The notes: generated by a model not told the origin, from the letters alone. A DNA stretch of 27,556 nt from M3007 sp031398055 (GCA_031398055.1 JANNMS010000277.1:1-27556), one strand, 5' to 3'; shown: positions 6,574-14,702, counted from the first letter of the stretch. Translations and numbers: made by a program.

Positions 6574-7236
6574 TCATGCTCCGCCAACCACCACCACGAT
6601 TTCCCCTTTCACTTCTTTTTGGGAAAAATGTGTTTTCAAATCTGCCAAATTCGTCGAACGGATTTCCTCGAACATCTTCGAAATTTCACGCGCCACGCAA
6701 GCCGGGCGGTCTGCTCCGCAATGCTCAATCAGTTCATCGAGGCATTTCAAAAGTCGGTACGGCGATTCATAAATAATAAAGGTGTGGGGCATCGCCGCCA
6801 AAAATTTCAGCCGCGTCTGCCGACCTTTTTTGTGCGGCAAAAAACCATCAAAATGAAAAGCATCTGACGGCAAACCGCTCGCTGCGAGGGCTGGAACGAA
6901 AGCCGTCGCCCCCGGCAGACACTCGACTTTCACGCCTCTTTTGACGCACGCCCGAACCAACAAAAAACCGGGGTCGCTGATTCCTGGCGTTCCGGCATCT
7001 GAAATCAGGGCAAAATCTGCCCCGGCGGCGAGTTCTTCGGCGACGCGTTCGACTACTTTATGTTCGTTGTGGCTGTGAAATGCACGGAGCGGCGTGGCGA
7101 TTTCGTAGTGGTCGAGCAGCCGTTTCGAGGTTCGCGTGTCTTCGGCCAAAACCAAACTGACCGTTTTCAAAATTCGAACGGCTCGAAAAGTCATGTCTTC
7201 GAGGTTGCCGATGGGTGTGGGAACGAGGTAGAGCAA
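6574..7236 (-). CDS. rsmI: 16S rRNA (cytidine-1402-2'-O) methyltransferase RsmI
   Basis: Uses S-adenosylmethionine to methylate the ribose 2'-O of C1402 in 16S rRNA, in the decoding centre. The protein begins LYLVPTPIGNLEDMTFRA and contains LAEDTRTSKRLL, the strongly conserved SDAGTPGISDPG loop, LPGATAFVPALAASG and IYESPYRL, all family hallmarks of this tetrapyrrole-methylase-like fold. At 220 residues it is shorter than the E. coli protein, lacking its C-terminal extension, as in other Bacteroidota. The start is unusual: the only usable initiation codon is a TTG at 7236, because the frame closes with TAA six codons upstream and contains no ATG or GTG in between. A palindrome lies 27 bp past the stop and another 45 bp upstream of the start. 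Confidence 0.95.
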   Translation of the reverse strand: MLYLVPTPIGNLEDMTFRAVRILKTVSLVLAEDTRTSKRLLDHYEIATPLRAFHSHNEHKVVERVAEELAAGADFALISDAGTPGISDPGFLLVRACVKRGVKVECLPGATAFVPALAASGLPSDAFHFDGFLPHKKGRQTRLKFLAAMPHTFIIYESPYRLLKCLDELIEHCGADRPACVAREISKMFEEIRSTNLADLKTHFSQKEVKGEIVVVVGGA

Positions 7237-7280
7237 TTTTAGATTTTGGATTTACGATTTACGATTTTGGCAAAACTACG

Positions 7281-7364
7281 GCGGGTGTCATTCTGAACGA
7301 AGTGAAGAATCTGAGTTGGATTGTTTTATCTCGGATTCTTCATTTCGTTCAGAATGACACCCGC
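7281..7364. repeat. 84-bp palindromic intergenic element (GTCATTCTGAACGAA type)
   Basis: Arms 7281-7311 and 7334-7364 pair at 30 of 31 positions around a 22-base loop. The core GTCATTCTGAACGAAGTGAA is a sequence I know as a recurrent intergenic palindrome in Bacteroidota genomes (recollection, not a search). It fills the gap between the start of rsmI and the end of the small secreted protein gene. Confidence 0.85.
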
Positions 7365-7391
7365 TGCTGCCAACTCTTTTTCTGGGAAACT

Positions 7392-7775
7392 TTATTTCAC
7401 TACTTTTTTTAAGGTCAAAGTTTCGGCGCGGCCTTGCCGGTTCATTTCAAAAGACAAATTTTCAGCGTCGAGTTTGACCACTTTCACTACTTTTTCGGAT
7501 TTGCCGGTGGCGGTGGTGTAGAGTTTTTCACCAGAATTTCGCCAAACCCCAACCTCGGAATATCCTTCGCCGAGTTGCGCGGTGTAATTTCCGTCGTCCG
7601 AAAATTCGAAACGAACCATTTCGGCATCGGGCAACCGGGTGCCGTCCCCGGCAACCCATTCAATGCCAGTCCATTTGCCAAAAAGTTGTGGGTTCCGGTC
7701 ATTTACCTTTGCACAAAATGAAATGAGCATGAGGGCAAAGAGGATGCATATCGCAGGAAAAATATGTTTTTTCAT
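7392..7775 (-). CDS. Small exported lipocalin-like protein
   Basis: About 127 residues. The start at 7775 gives a clean signal sequence (MKKHIFPAICILFALMLISF) with a Cys just after it. A lipoprotein is possible, although the residue before the Cys (Phe) is unusual for a lipobox. The frame can be extended to an ATG at 7808 or beyond, but that pushes the signal peptide inside the protein. The mature part (GKWTGIEWVAGDGTRLPD, then FSDDGNYTAQLG, VGVWRNSGEKLY, LSFEM) shows the short-strand pattern of Bacteroidota lipocalin-like domains that begin with a G-x-W motif. The ligand is unknown. It is divergent from the next gene, with which it shares a short control region. Confidence 0.75.
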   Translation of the reverse strand: MKKHIFPAICILFALMLISFCAKVNDRNPQLFGKWTGIEWVAGDGTRLPDAEMVRFEFSDDGNYTAQLGEGYSEVGVWRNSGEKLYTTATGKSEKVVKVVKLDAENLSFEMNRQGRAETLTLKKVVK

Positions 7776-7824
7776 GACGTTTACAATTTTATCTAAGAAA
7801 TTTTTCATCGAACGAAGGTAGTTT

Positions 7825-8724
7825 ATGACCAGTATGGTTTGCAAAATCACCCGCCTCGTGGCCTTGCTTTTTATGATTCCTTTAACCTTCGAGGCGCAAA
7901 AACTGCCGCCCCGCAAGGTTTTTTTACCAAAAAATTTGAAGGAAATTTCTGGAATCACGCCTAGTTTTGGAAGTGGGAAAATGGAATTTTGGGCTTTGAA
8001 CGACTCCGACAATCCAGCCGTGTTGTTCCATTTTTCAGATGATTTTTCAAAAGTTGAAAAATTTTCGAACCCAAAATTTCAAAACCGAGATTGGGAAGCC
8101 CTCGCCTCCGACCCCGCCGGAAATTTGTACATCGGCGATTTCGGCAACAATTTCCACCGCCGCCGCGACCTCAAAATTTATATTTTCAATAAAAAAACCA
8201 ACTCGCTCGACTCGCTCGAATTCGTTTACCCCGACCAAAAACAGTTCCCGCCGCTGCCCGGCCACCGAAATTTCAATTGCGAGGCCATGGTTTTTTGGCG
8301 CGACTCGCTGCACCTTTTTTCAAAAAACGATTTCGACGGCAATTTTTTCACGAAACATTACGCGCTGCCCGCCCGCCCCGGCAAGTTCACCGCGCAACTT
8401 TTGGACAGTATTTTCCTAAAAAAACGGGTCGTGACCGATGCCGCGATTTCCCGCGACGGCCAGACTTTGGCTTTGACTACCTATTATTATGGTATGAAAT
8501 GGAAAATCATCCCGCAGTCCGGCGCGACGGTCTGGTTTTTTGATGGCTTTTCAGGCAGCCGTTTTTTTTCGGGAAAGGTTTCAAAACAGAAAATTCGGAA
8601 GTTTTTGCTGGCGAGGCAGGTCGAGGCGGTTTGTCATTTTGATAAAAATGTTTGGTTGGTGGGAAATGAAAAAATGTTTTTCAACCGTGCCTCGTTGCGG
8701 CGTTTTAATCGCAAACCCAGATAA
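7825..8724 (+). CDS. Secreted beta-propeller-like protein of unknown function
   Basis: A 299-residue exported protein with an N-terminal hydrophobic signal ending FEAQ. Motifs such as LKEISGITPS, WALNDSDNPAVLFHFS, RDWEALASDPAGNLYIGDF and GNNFHRRRDLKIYIF resemble propeller proteins found in Bacteroidota that I cannot assign to a characterised function. No T9SS sorting domain is visible. The C-terminus is odd: the last four codons and the stop lie inside the left arm of a 46-bp palindrome, so the end of the protein may have been set by insertion of that element. Starts at 7825 and 7834 are both possible and give the same mature protein. Confidence 0.78.
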   Translation: MTSMVCKITRLVALLFMIPLTFEAQKLPPRKVFLPKNLKEISGITPSFGSGKMEFWALNDSDNPAVLFHFSDDFSKVEKFSNPKFQNRDWEALASDPAGNLYIGDFGNNFHRRRDLKIYIFNKKTNSLDSLEFVYPDQKQFPPLPGHRNFNCEAMVFWRDSLHLFSKNDFDGNFFTKHYALPARPGKFTAQLLDSIFLKKRVVTDAAISRDGQTLALTTYYYGMKWKIIPQSGATVWFFDGFSGSRFFSGKVSKQKIRKFLLARQVEAVCHFDKNVWLVGNEKMFFNRASLRRFNRKPR

Positions 8725-8836
8725 CAATGGGAACGCGGATTGGGCGGATTGGGCGGATTTCCACGGATTTTTGGGTAGAAAACCCGTGAGAATCTGCCCA
8801 ATCCGCCCAATCCGCGTTCCTATTGTTATCTGGGTT
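8714..8836. repeat. Palindromic element with 46-bp arms (GCGGATT/CACGGATT family)
   Basis: Arms 8714-8759 and 8791-8836 pair at 44 of 46 positions. The arms contain three tandem copies of the unit GGATTGGGC or close variants, and the loop side has CCACGGATTT and CCGTGAGAATC. The left arm contains the final codons and stop of the upstream gene. Members of the same family lie at 15263-15374 and probably at 27531-27556. Confidence 0.88.
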
Positions 8837-8848
8837 GCTGCCGCATTT

Positions 8849-8881
8849 TTCGACAAAAAGTTGCGAACCGTTTTACTTTTG
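8849..8881 (+). promoter_or_regulatory. mutS promoter
   Basis: TACTTTTG (8874-8881) is an exact -7 box, 21 bases after TTCG (8849-8852), a one-mismatch -33 box. The leader to the ATG at 8932 would be about 45 bases. The palindrome ends just upstream. Confidence 0.5.
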
Positions 8882-8931
8882 CCCGCCCCATTATCCCATT
8901 TCCAAATTCACCCATTATCCAATTAAAATAA

Positions 8932-11589
8932 ATGGCCCGCCCAAGCAAAACAGAGAAAACTGCCGAAACCGACCCCAAAATCACCCCGTTGATGCACCAG
9001 TACAACGCGGCGAAGGCAAAATACCCGGAGGCGATCCTGCTTTTTCGCATCGGCGATTTTTACGAAACCTTCGGCGAGGATGCCATCAAAACCGCGCAGG
9101 CCGTCGGCATCACTTTGACCAGCCGCAACAACGGCGGCGTGGATTTGGAACTCGCCGGTTTCCCGTACCATTCGCTCAACACTTATTTGCCGCGCCTCGT
9201 CCGGGCGGGTTATCGCGTGGCGATTTGCGAACAAATGGAAAAACCGGTCCCCGGCCGCGTCGTCCGCCGCGCCGTCACCGAGGTCATCACGCCCGGGGTC
9301 ACGACCGACGACACGCTGCTCGAACATAACCAGAACAACTTTTTGGCGACCGTCGCCTGGGGAAAAACCGACCATTTTGGCCTCTCGTTTTTGGATATTT
9401 CGACCGGCGAATTTTATGTCAGCGAGGGCGACACAGGCACTGCCGACAAACTTTTGCAAAGTTTTTCGCCCCGCGAAGTCGTGCTGCCAAAAAGCAGGGT
9501 GAAAGAATTTGCCGCCATTTTTGGCGACAAATTTTACGTCTCCACCCTCGAAGATTGGATTTTTACCTTCGATTTTGCCCGCGAAAAATTGTTGCGCCAG
9601 TTCCAGACCGCAAGTTTGAAAGGTTTTGGAATCGAAGAAATGCAGCTCGGGCAGGTGGCAGCGGGCTCGGCCCTCCACTATTTGGCGACGACCGAAAACA
9701 CGCGGCTTGCACATATTTTGGGCATTTCGCGGCTGCAGACCGAGCAGTACGTTTGGCTCGACCGGTTCACCATCCGCAACCTCGAACTGATAAATTCGAA
9801 CCACGAAAGTGGCCGTTCGCTGCTCGATATTTTGGACAAAACCACCTCGCCGATGGGTGCGCGGTTGATGAAAAAATGGGTTTTGCTGCCGCTCGTTTCG
9901 CTTTCGCAAATCAAGGAAAGGCAGGAAAACGTGGCGTATTTTGTTGAAAATCAGGACGATATCGAAAAATTGGATTTGCAGGTGCGGCACGTCGGCGACC
10001 TCGAACGATTGATGTCGAAAACTTCCGTCGGAAAAATCAATCCCCGCGAAGTGATGCAACTCCGACGTGCTTTGATGGCCATCGAAACCGTGAAAAAGAT
10101 GTTGGGAACGATGGAAAACACCGGTTTGAAAAAAATCGGCGAGTCGCTGAACCCCTGTTTTTTGCTCCGCGAACGCATCGAAAAGGACCTCGCGCCCGAC
10201 CCGCCGACCGACATCAAAAAAGGCGGGACCATCGCCGACGGCTCGAACGCGACCCTCGACGACCTGCGAAATGTGGTGCGGAACAGCCGCGAACTTTTGC
10301 TCGAAATCCAGCAGCGCGAAATCGAACGGACGGGCATCCCGAGCCTGAAAATCGGCTTCAACAACGTGTTTGGGTACTACCTCGAAGTGACCGCAAAATG
10401 GAAAGATGCCGTCCCGAAAGAATGGACGCGCAAGCAGACGATTGCCAACGGCGAGCGATTTATTACCGAAGAACTGAAAAATTTGGAGGCGAAAATCCTG
10501 ACCGCCGAGGAAAAAATACAGGAAATCGAGGAGCGCGTTTTTCGGGAACTCGTCGAGGAAATCGCTGGATTTATTCAGCCCATCCAACATTCCGCATCGC
10601 TCGTCGCGCGGCTCGATTGCCTGCTTTCTTTGTCAAAATTGGCCATCAAAAACCATTATTCGCGCCCAGAAGTCGATGAATCCACGATGATCGACATCCG
10701 CGACGGGCGGCACCCGGTCATCGAAACACTGCTGCCGACGGGCGAAAACTACATCCCGAACGATGTTTTTTTGTCGAACGACGAGGTGCAAATCATGCTC
10801 ATCACCGGGCCGAACATGGCCGGAAAATCGGCACTGCTCCGCCAAACGGCACTCATTTGTCTGATGGCGCAAATCGGGAGTTTTGTCCCGGCAAAATCGG
10901 CGCGGCTCGGACTGGTTGACAAGATTTTTACGCGCGTCGGGGCGAACGACAACATCTCGGGCGGCGAGTCAACTTTCATGGTCGAAATGAACGAAACGGC
11001 CCTCATCATGAACAACATCAGCGAGCGCAGCCTCATTTTGCTCGACGAAATCGGGCGCGGCACTTCGACTTACGATGGTATTTCGATTGCGTGGAGCATC
11101 GCCGAATTCCTGCACACCAACGACCGCGCGGCCCCAAAAACGCTTTTCGCAACCCATTACCACGAGATGAACGAACTGGCCGAGAAGTTCGAGCGCATCC
11201 ACAATTTCCATGTTTCGACGCGGGAAGTGGGGCAAAAAGTGGTTTTTTTGAGGAAATTGGTGCCCGGCGGCTCGAACCACTCGTTCGGGATCCACGTGGC
11301 GAAAATGGCCGGGATGCCGCAGCAAATCGTGGACCGGGCGAACGACATCCTCAAAAATTTGGAAGAAAAACACGTCGAACCGGGCGAATCCGCGCTGCCG
11401 ACGCAGGCCAAAATGAAAGAAAAAGTCAAAAAAATAGTGCCGCAAATGCAGTTGTCTATTTTTGAATCGCTCGACCCGTACACCGTAAAAATCAAGGAAG
11501 AACTGCTGAACCTCGAACTGAACACGATGACCCCGATTGATGCGCTTTGGAAATTGAACGAACTGCGGAAGATTGCGGAGAAGAAATAA
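8932..11589 (+). CDS. mutS: DNA mismatch repair protein MutS
   Basis: An 885-residue MutS, the usual length for the mismatch-repair enzyme that recognises mispaired bases and small loops and recruits MutL. The mismatch-reading Phe-X-Glu motif is at F43-Y-E45 (GDFYETF). The connector and lever domains follow, then the clamp region (IGFNNVFGYYLEVT). The C-terminal ATPase has Walker A TGPNMAGKS at 625-633, the ABC signature-like NISGGESTFMVEM, Walker B LLDEIGRGTSTYDG with D705 and E706, and ATHYHEM. The last residues (PIDALWKLNELRKIAEKK) form the C-terminal helix typical of the family. Large antisense frames over this gene are composition shadows. A decayed second copy of the last 18 codons lies at 12763-12816, after the following gene. 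Confidence 0.98.
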   Translation: MARPSKTEKTAETDPKITPLMHQYNAAKAKYPEAILLFRIGDFYETFGEDAIKTAQAVGITLTSRNNGGVDLELAGFPYHSLNTYLPRLVRAGYRVAICEQMEKPVPGRVVRRAVTEVITPGVTTDDTLLEHNQNNFLATVAWGKTDHFGLSFLDISTGEFYVSEGDTGTADKLLQSFSPREVVLPKSRVKEFAAIFGDKFYVSTLEDWIFTFDFAREKLLRQFQTASLKGFGIEEMQLGQVAAGSALHYLATTENTRLAHILGISRLQTEQYVWLDRFTIRNLELINSNHESGRSLLDILDKTTSPMGARLMKKWVLLPLVSLSQIKERQENVAYFVENQDDIEKLDLQVRHVGDLERLMSKTSVGKINPREVMQLRRALMAIETVKKMLGTMENTGLKKIGESLNPCFLLRERIEKDLAPDPPTDIKKGGTIADGSNATLDDLRNVVRNSRELLLEIQQREIERTGIPSLKIGFNNVFGYYLEVTAKWKDAVPKEWTRKQTIANGERFITEELKNLEAKILTAEEKIQEIEERVFRELVEEIAGFIQPIQHSASLVARLDCLLSLSKLAIKNHYSRPEVDESTMIDIRDGRHPVIETLLPTGENYIPNDVFLSNDEVQIMLITGPNMAGKSALLRQTALICLMAQIGSFVPAKSARLGLVDKIFTRVGANDNISGGESTFMVEMNETALIMNNISERSLILLDEIGRGTSTYDGISIAWSIAEFLHTNDRAAPKTLFATHYHEMNELAEKFERIHNFHVSTREVGQKVVFLRKLVPGGSNHSFGIHVAKMAGMPQQIVDRANDILKNLEEKHVEPGESALPTQAKMKEKVKKIVPQMQLSIFESLDPYTVKIKEELLNLELNTMTPIDALWKLNELRKIAEKK

Positions 11590-11601
11590 AAATTATCAAA
11601 A

Positions 11602-12714
11602 ATGAAAATCAAAAATTTCGAACTCGAAAGGTATTTTGCGAAGCATGAATTCTCGGCAAAGTACCTATTGTCAAGTTCCGATTGCGACGGTATTCCGGTG
11701 CAAAAAGTGCTCGCGCTGGCATCGGAAATTGAACGTGAAAATTGGGAAAATTTGAGGCTCGGCTACACCGAATCGCGCGGGGGCGTGGATTTGAGGAACG
11801 CCATCCGGCCACATTTCAAAAACATTGCCTTTGAAAACATCCTCGTTTGCTCGCCCGGCGAGGCCAGTTTTTCTTTGATGAACGTTTTGTTGGAAAAAGG
11901 CGACCACGTTATTTGTATGTCCCCGATGTACCAGTCATCATATCAAGTGGCAAAAAGCATTGGGTGCAAGTTGATATTTTGGAAACCTGAAAACTTTAAA
12001 AATAAATGGCACTTCGACCCCTCGCGGCTCAAAAAACTGGTCACTCCAAAAACCAAAATGATCGTCGTCAATTTTCCGCACAACCCGACCGGTTTTTCGC
12101 CGAGCCAATCGGATTTGAACGACATCGTTTCAATTGCCCGAAAACACGGAATCGCCCTGTTTTCAGATGAAATGTACCGTTTTTTGGACCACGACCCACA
12201 AAATGCAATCCCTTCTGCATGCGATATTTACGAAAATGCTTTCAGCCTTTGGGGCACCGCCAAAACTTTTGGGATGGGAGGTTTGAGGCTCGGTTGGCTG
12301 ACCAGCCAGAACAACAAAATCTTGGACAAAGTGGAATCCTTCAAAGATTATCTTTCCATTTGCAGCAGCGCGCCGAGCGAAATTTTGGGAACAATCGCTT
12401 TGAACAACATGGATGAATTCGTGCGTCCCAATTTGGAAAAAATCAAAACCAACATCCAAATTTTCAAAAAATTCAGCGAACGGAACGGCCATTTTTTGGA
12501 TTTTCCGGAGCCAAATTCGGGGTCGACAGCCTTTGTAAAATTAAAAATCAAGGAGGACGCGATGGTTTTCGCCGAGAAACTGGTCCAAAAAACGGGCATC
12601 ATGTTGCTGCCCTCCGAGACCTTTGAATATGGCACGAAACACGCAAGGATCGGGTTCGGGCGTGAAAACCTGCCGGAAATTTTAGGTATTTTTGAAAAAT
12701 TTATCAAAAAATAA
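11602..12714 (+). CDS. PLP-dependent aminotransferase, class I/II fold
   Basis: A 370-residue fold-type I aminotransferase. Visible residues: HNPTG (160-164), the SDEMYR segment with D189 that pairs with the PLP ring nitrogen, the Schiff-base Lys K221 in GTAKTFGMGGLRLGW, and ARIGFG with R349 as the likely substrate-carboxylate ligand. The substrate cannot be assigned; among known groups it looks closer to atypical members near amino-acid or secondary-metabolite aminotransferases than to AspC (impression only). It starts 12 bp after mutS and would be co-transcribed with it. Base composition looks lower in GC than mutS. The gene is bracketed by the intact mutS tail on the left and a diverged tail copy on the right, which suggests it was inserted into the mutS 3' end. 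Confidence 0.92.
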   Translation: MKIKNFELERYFAKHEFSAKYLLSSSDCDGIPVQKVLALASEIERENWENLRLGYTESRGGVDLRNAIRPHFKNIAFENILVCSPGEASFSLMNVLLEKGDHVICMSPMYQSSYQVAKSIGCKLIFWKPENFKNKWHFDPSRLKKLVTPKTKMIVVNFPHNPTGFSPSQSDLNDIVSIARKHGIALFSDEMYRFLDHDPQNAIPSACDIYENAFSLWGTAKTFGMGGLRLGWLTSQNNKILDKVESFKDYLSICSSAPSEILGTIALNNMDEFVRPNLEKIKTNIQIFKKFSERNGHFLDFPEPNSGSTAFVKLKIKEDAMVFAEKLVQKTGIMLLPSETFEYGTKHARIGFGRENLPEILGIFEKFIKK

Positions 12715-12762
12715 CTCAATTCGGCAAAAGGAAACAAGTCGGGGCGGGTCGAAAAGCAAGCA

Positions 12763-12816
12763 CCGATTGATGCGTTTTTGAAATTGAACGAACTGAGGAA
12801 GGTTGCCGGAAAAAAA
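12763..12816 (+). pseudogene. Decayed duplicate of the mutS 3' end
   Basis: 54 bp that match the mutS terminus (11533-11586) at 46 positions with no gap. Translated in frame it gives PIDAFLKLNELRKVAGKK against PIDALWKLNELRKIAEKK at the true C-terminus, but the stop is lost and nothing mutS-like lies upstream of it. It is a displaced remnant, not a gene. Its position just after the aminotransferase makes it the right-hand counterpart of the real mutS end. Confidence 0.8.
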
Positions 12817-12845
12817 ATGAACCCGCGATGGCGGGTCCATTTTTT
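12811..12845. terminator. Bidirectional intrinsic terminator
   Basis: Eight A residues, ACCCGC-GATG-GCGGGT (12821-12836), then CCA and six T residues. It reads on both strands and serves the aminotransferase side and the convergent Rpn-family gene. Confidence 0.8.
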
Positions 12846-13827
12846 AGTTTTCCATTGCTTTTTTCAAGTCGAGGATTTTTTCGATTGGGACATCAAAATT
12901 AAATGCTATTTCTTCGGGCAGCATTTTTGGGTTTTTTCGCATAAATCTCATAATGCCTTCTTCCATGCCTTTTTCCATGCCTTTTTCCATGCCTTCTTCC
13001 ATGCCTTTTTCCATGCCTTTTTTTTCCAGGTACTCAGTCAGCACTTGGATAGAAGTTTTCTTTCGCCTTTCTCGTTTAGTCTTTTTAACCAATTCTGCGG
13101 TCTCCATAATTTCATCTATTTTGAGTGAAGAAATATTGTAAATATAGTTTGAAGTGAGTTCTATCAAATAATCAATCAGTTCAGAACTGACTTCTTTATC
13201 CACAAAAGTAAGGAACAGTTCACGATGTTTTCGGAAATAATCATTGTCAAAACCCTTTTTCATGGACAGAAAGATGGTGCGGAGCAACAAATTTCTTTTC
13301 ATCGCCACCATCGTTTCCCGGCTCATTTTTTGAAGGTCAATCAACAAAAACGGCAGGTTCGGAATGTATTTCACAAAGCCCGCCGGCACTTCTCCGTACT
13401 CATTTTGAATGGTCGAAATTGTCAATTTTTCCGAGCCGTGGTAAAAAATGATGGGTATCGTCAAAGTAAATTTGTCCTGCTTTTTTTTCAAATCATCTTC
13501 TTGATTGTTGACCAAATATCGCCCAATTTGGGGAAAAATGCCCCGACCCGGGTTGCGGCTTTTGTGTTCCAACAAAAAACAGATCCGCGCCAAACCACCA
13601 TTTTTGAAGGCGCAGGTAAAAACCAAATCAGTTATTGACCTTCGAAAACGCTTGTCTACAAAAGTATCTTGGCACTGCGTCAAAGTTTTCAAATCAAGTT
13701 GGCGCAACATTTTTTTGGGAACCACAAATTCCAAAGTACGACGTGCGACGATTGGGATTGAAAATGCCGCACGGAAATAATCGTCGTCCGGACGTTTGAA
13801 AATGGCGGGGATTGGTAAAAATTCCAT
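12844..13827 (-). CDS. Rpn-family PD-(D/E)XK nuclease (transposase_31-like)
   Basis: A 327-residue protein of the Rpn/transposase_31 group, whose E. coli members (RpnA-E) are DNA endonucleases that promote RecA-independent recombination. The nuclease signature is visible: D67 in ITDLVF and E87-x-K89 in FLLEHKS, with a following Q100 and RY. The start RPDDDYFRAAFSIP and YHGSEK also fit. The C-terminal part carries the typical run of KGMEEGMEKG units, encoded by exact 12-bp tandem repeats, before a final helical segment (PEEIAFNFDVPIEKILDLKK). No mobile element ends are visible around it. It sits downstream of the mutS-tail remnant, convergent with it. Confidence 0.88.
   Translation of the reverse strand: MEFLPIPAIFKRPDDDYFRAAFSIPIVARRTLEFVVPKKMLRQLDLKTLTQCQDTFVDKRFRRSITDLVFTCAFKNGGLARICFLLEHKSRNPGRGIFPQIGRYLVNNQEDDLKKKQDKFTLTIPIIFYHGSEKLTISTIQNEYGEVPAGFVKYIPNLPFLLIDLQKMSRETMVAMKRNLLLRTIFLSMKKGFDNDYFRKHRELFLTFVDKEVSSELIDYLIELTSNYIYNISSLKIDEIMETAELVKKTKRERRKKTSIQVLTEYLEKKGMEKGMEEGMEKGMEKGMEEGIMRFMRKNPKMLPEEIAFNFDVPIEKILDLKKAMEN
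12961..13020 (-). repeat. Five 12-bp tandem repeats inside the Rpn gene
   Basis: Five exact-length units of TTCCATGCCTTT on the plus strand, one with a final C, with a partial unit before them. They encode alternating KGME and EGME on the minus strand. The unit length is a multiple of three, so changes in copy number would keep the frame. Confidence 0.9.
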
Positions 13828-13953
13828 TCAAGTAGGTTTTTGATTTTGTCTGCCAATGTATTTTTACTTGGTTGAAACTGCGCCGCCGCCCGACACATAT
13901 TTTTTAAAAATTTTCGTTAAAAAACATTTTTTAAAATATTGAAAAACAATGGT

Positions 13954-14670
13954 TTAAGCCCCTTTTTCCAACCGAAAATCCACCCATTTCTTCGCCTCCG
14001 CCATCAATTTTTCAGCATCCTCCGACCGCAAAACGGGGCCGTAACAAACCTGCATCCACGTCGTTTTTTCCCGAAACCTGCGCCCCGCGTGGCTTGCAAA
14101 ACTCTCCTCGCCAATCCAAAAATCCTCCTCGTTTTCAAAAATCAAGGCCACTGGGACGACCGCCACTTTGTTTTTCACAGCCAATTGAAAAGCACCTTTT
14201 AAAAAAGGCAAAGTCAATCTTCCCGCCGAAGTCGTGCCTTCCGGAAAAATGATGATGGATTCGCCTTTTTTCAAAGCCGCAGTCATCGCCCGGAGCGTCG
14301 CCATGCCACCAGATTTGCTCTGGCGGTCGAGCAAAATCACGCCGCTCAATTTTGCCCCAAAACCCAAAACCGGCCAATCGCCCACTTCCGATTTGGCCAC
14401 CGGGAGGGCGTCCACATCGCGCAAAATCAAAAGCGGGTCGAGGTACGAACGGTGGTTGGCCACGATAATGCATTGACCATCAGGGATTTGGCCTTCTATT
14501 TTGACTTTGATTCCAATTTTTGGAAAAAGTTTTTTTGCCCAGCGGCGGCGGGTCGCCCGCATTTTTTTCACTTTATCTTGCCCGCCGAAATAATTGAAAA
14601 ACGCGACTTCCGCCACAATTCGAGTCGTGAAAAAAATGGCGGAAAACGCGCGAACCAGCAATCGAAACAT
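13954..14670 (-). CDS. 1-acyl-sn-glycerol-3-phosphate acyltransferase (PlsC family)
   Basis: A 238-residue membrane-associated acyltransferase that adds the second acyl chain in phospholipid synthesis or acts on a related lipid. Block I is NHRSYLD (the NHx4D catalytic pair), block III is IIFPEGTTSAGRL, and VVPVALIF corresponds to the following block. An N-terminal hydrophobic helix (residues 1-25) anchors it. It could instead act on a different lipid, such as an ornithine lipid or hemolysin-type acceptor, since the motifs do not separate these. It is divergent from the next gene with only 32 bp between the two start codons, so control elements must reach into coding sequence. Confidence 0.88.
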   Translation of the reverse strand: MFRLLVRAFSAIFFTTRIVAEVAFFNYFGGQDKVKKMRATRRRWAKKLFPKIGIKVKIEGQIPDGQCIIVANHRSYLDPLLILRDVDALPVAKSEVGDWPVLGFGAKLSGVILLDRQSKSGGMATLRAMTAALKKGESIIIFPEGTTSAGRLTLPFLKGAFQLAVKNKVAVVPVALIFENEEDFWIGEESFASHAGRRFREKTTWMQVCYGPVLRSEDAEKLMAEAKKWVDFRLEKGA

Positions 14671-14702
14671 TTGAAAAATTTAAAATTTTTAGCCGACAAA
14701 GG

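Noticed and set aside
7776..8012. Longer N-terminus for the small lipocalin-like protein
   Set aside because: It would overlap the divergent propeller gene and bury the signal peptide; the ATG at 7775 places it at the start.
8885..8931. CCCATTATCCCATTTCC-like repeats before mutS as operators
   Set aside because: They are short, imperfect and resemble the low-complexity intergenic sequence found elsewhere in the window, with no symmetrical site.
8923..10590. 555-codon open frame antisense to mutS
   Set aside because: It lies entirely opposite a certain mutS gene, has a Phe/His/Arg-rich composition with no domain, and is explained by the GC-biased codon positions of mutS.
12961..13020. Possible CRISPR-like array of short repeats
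   Set aside because: The units are 12 bp, contiguous without spacers, and encode the KGMEEGME tract in frame, so this is a coding minisatellite.
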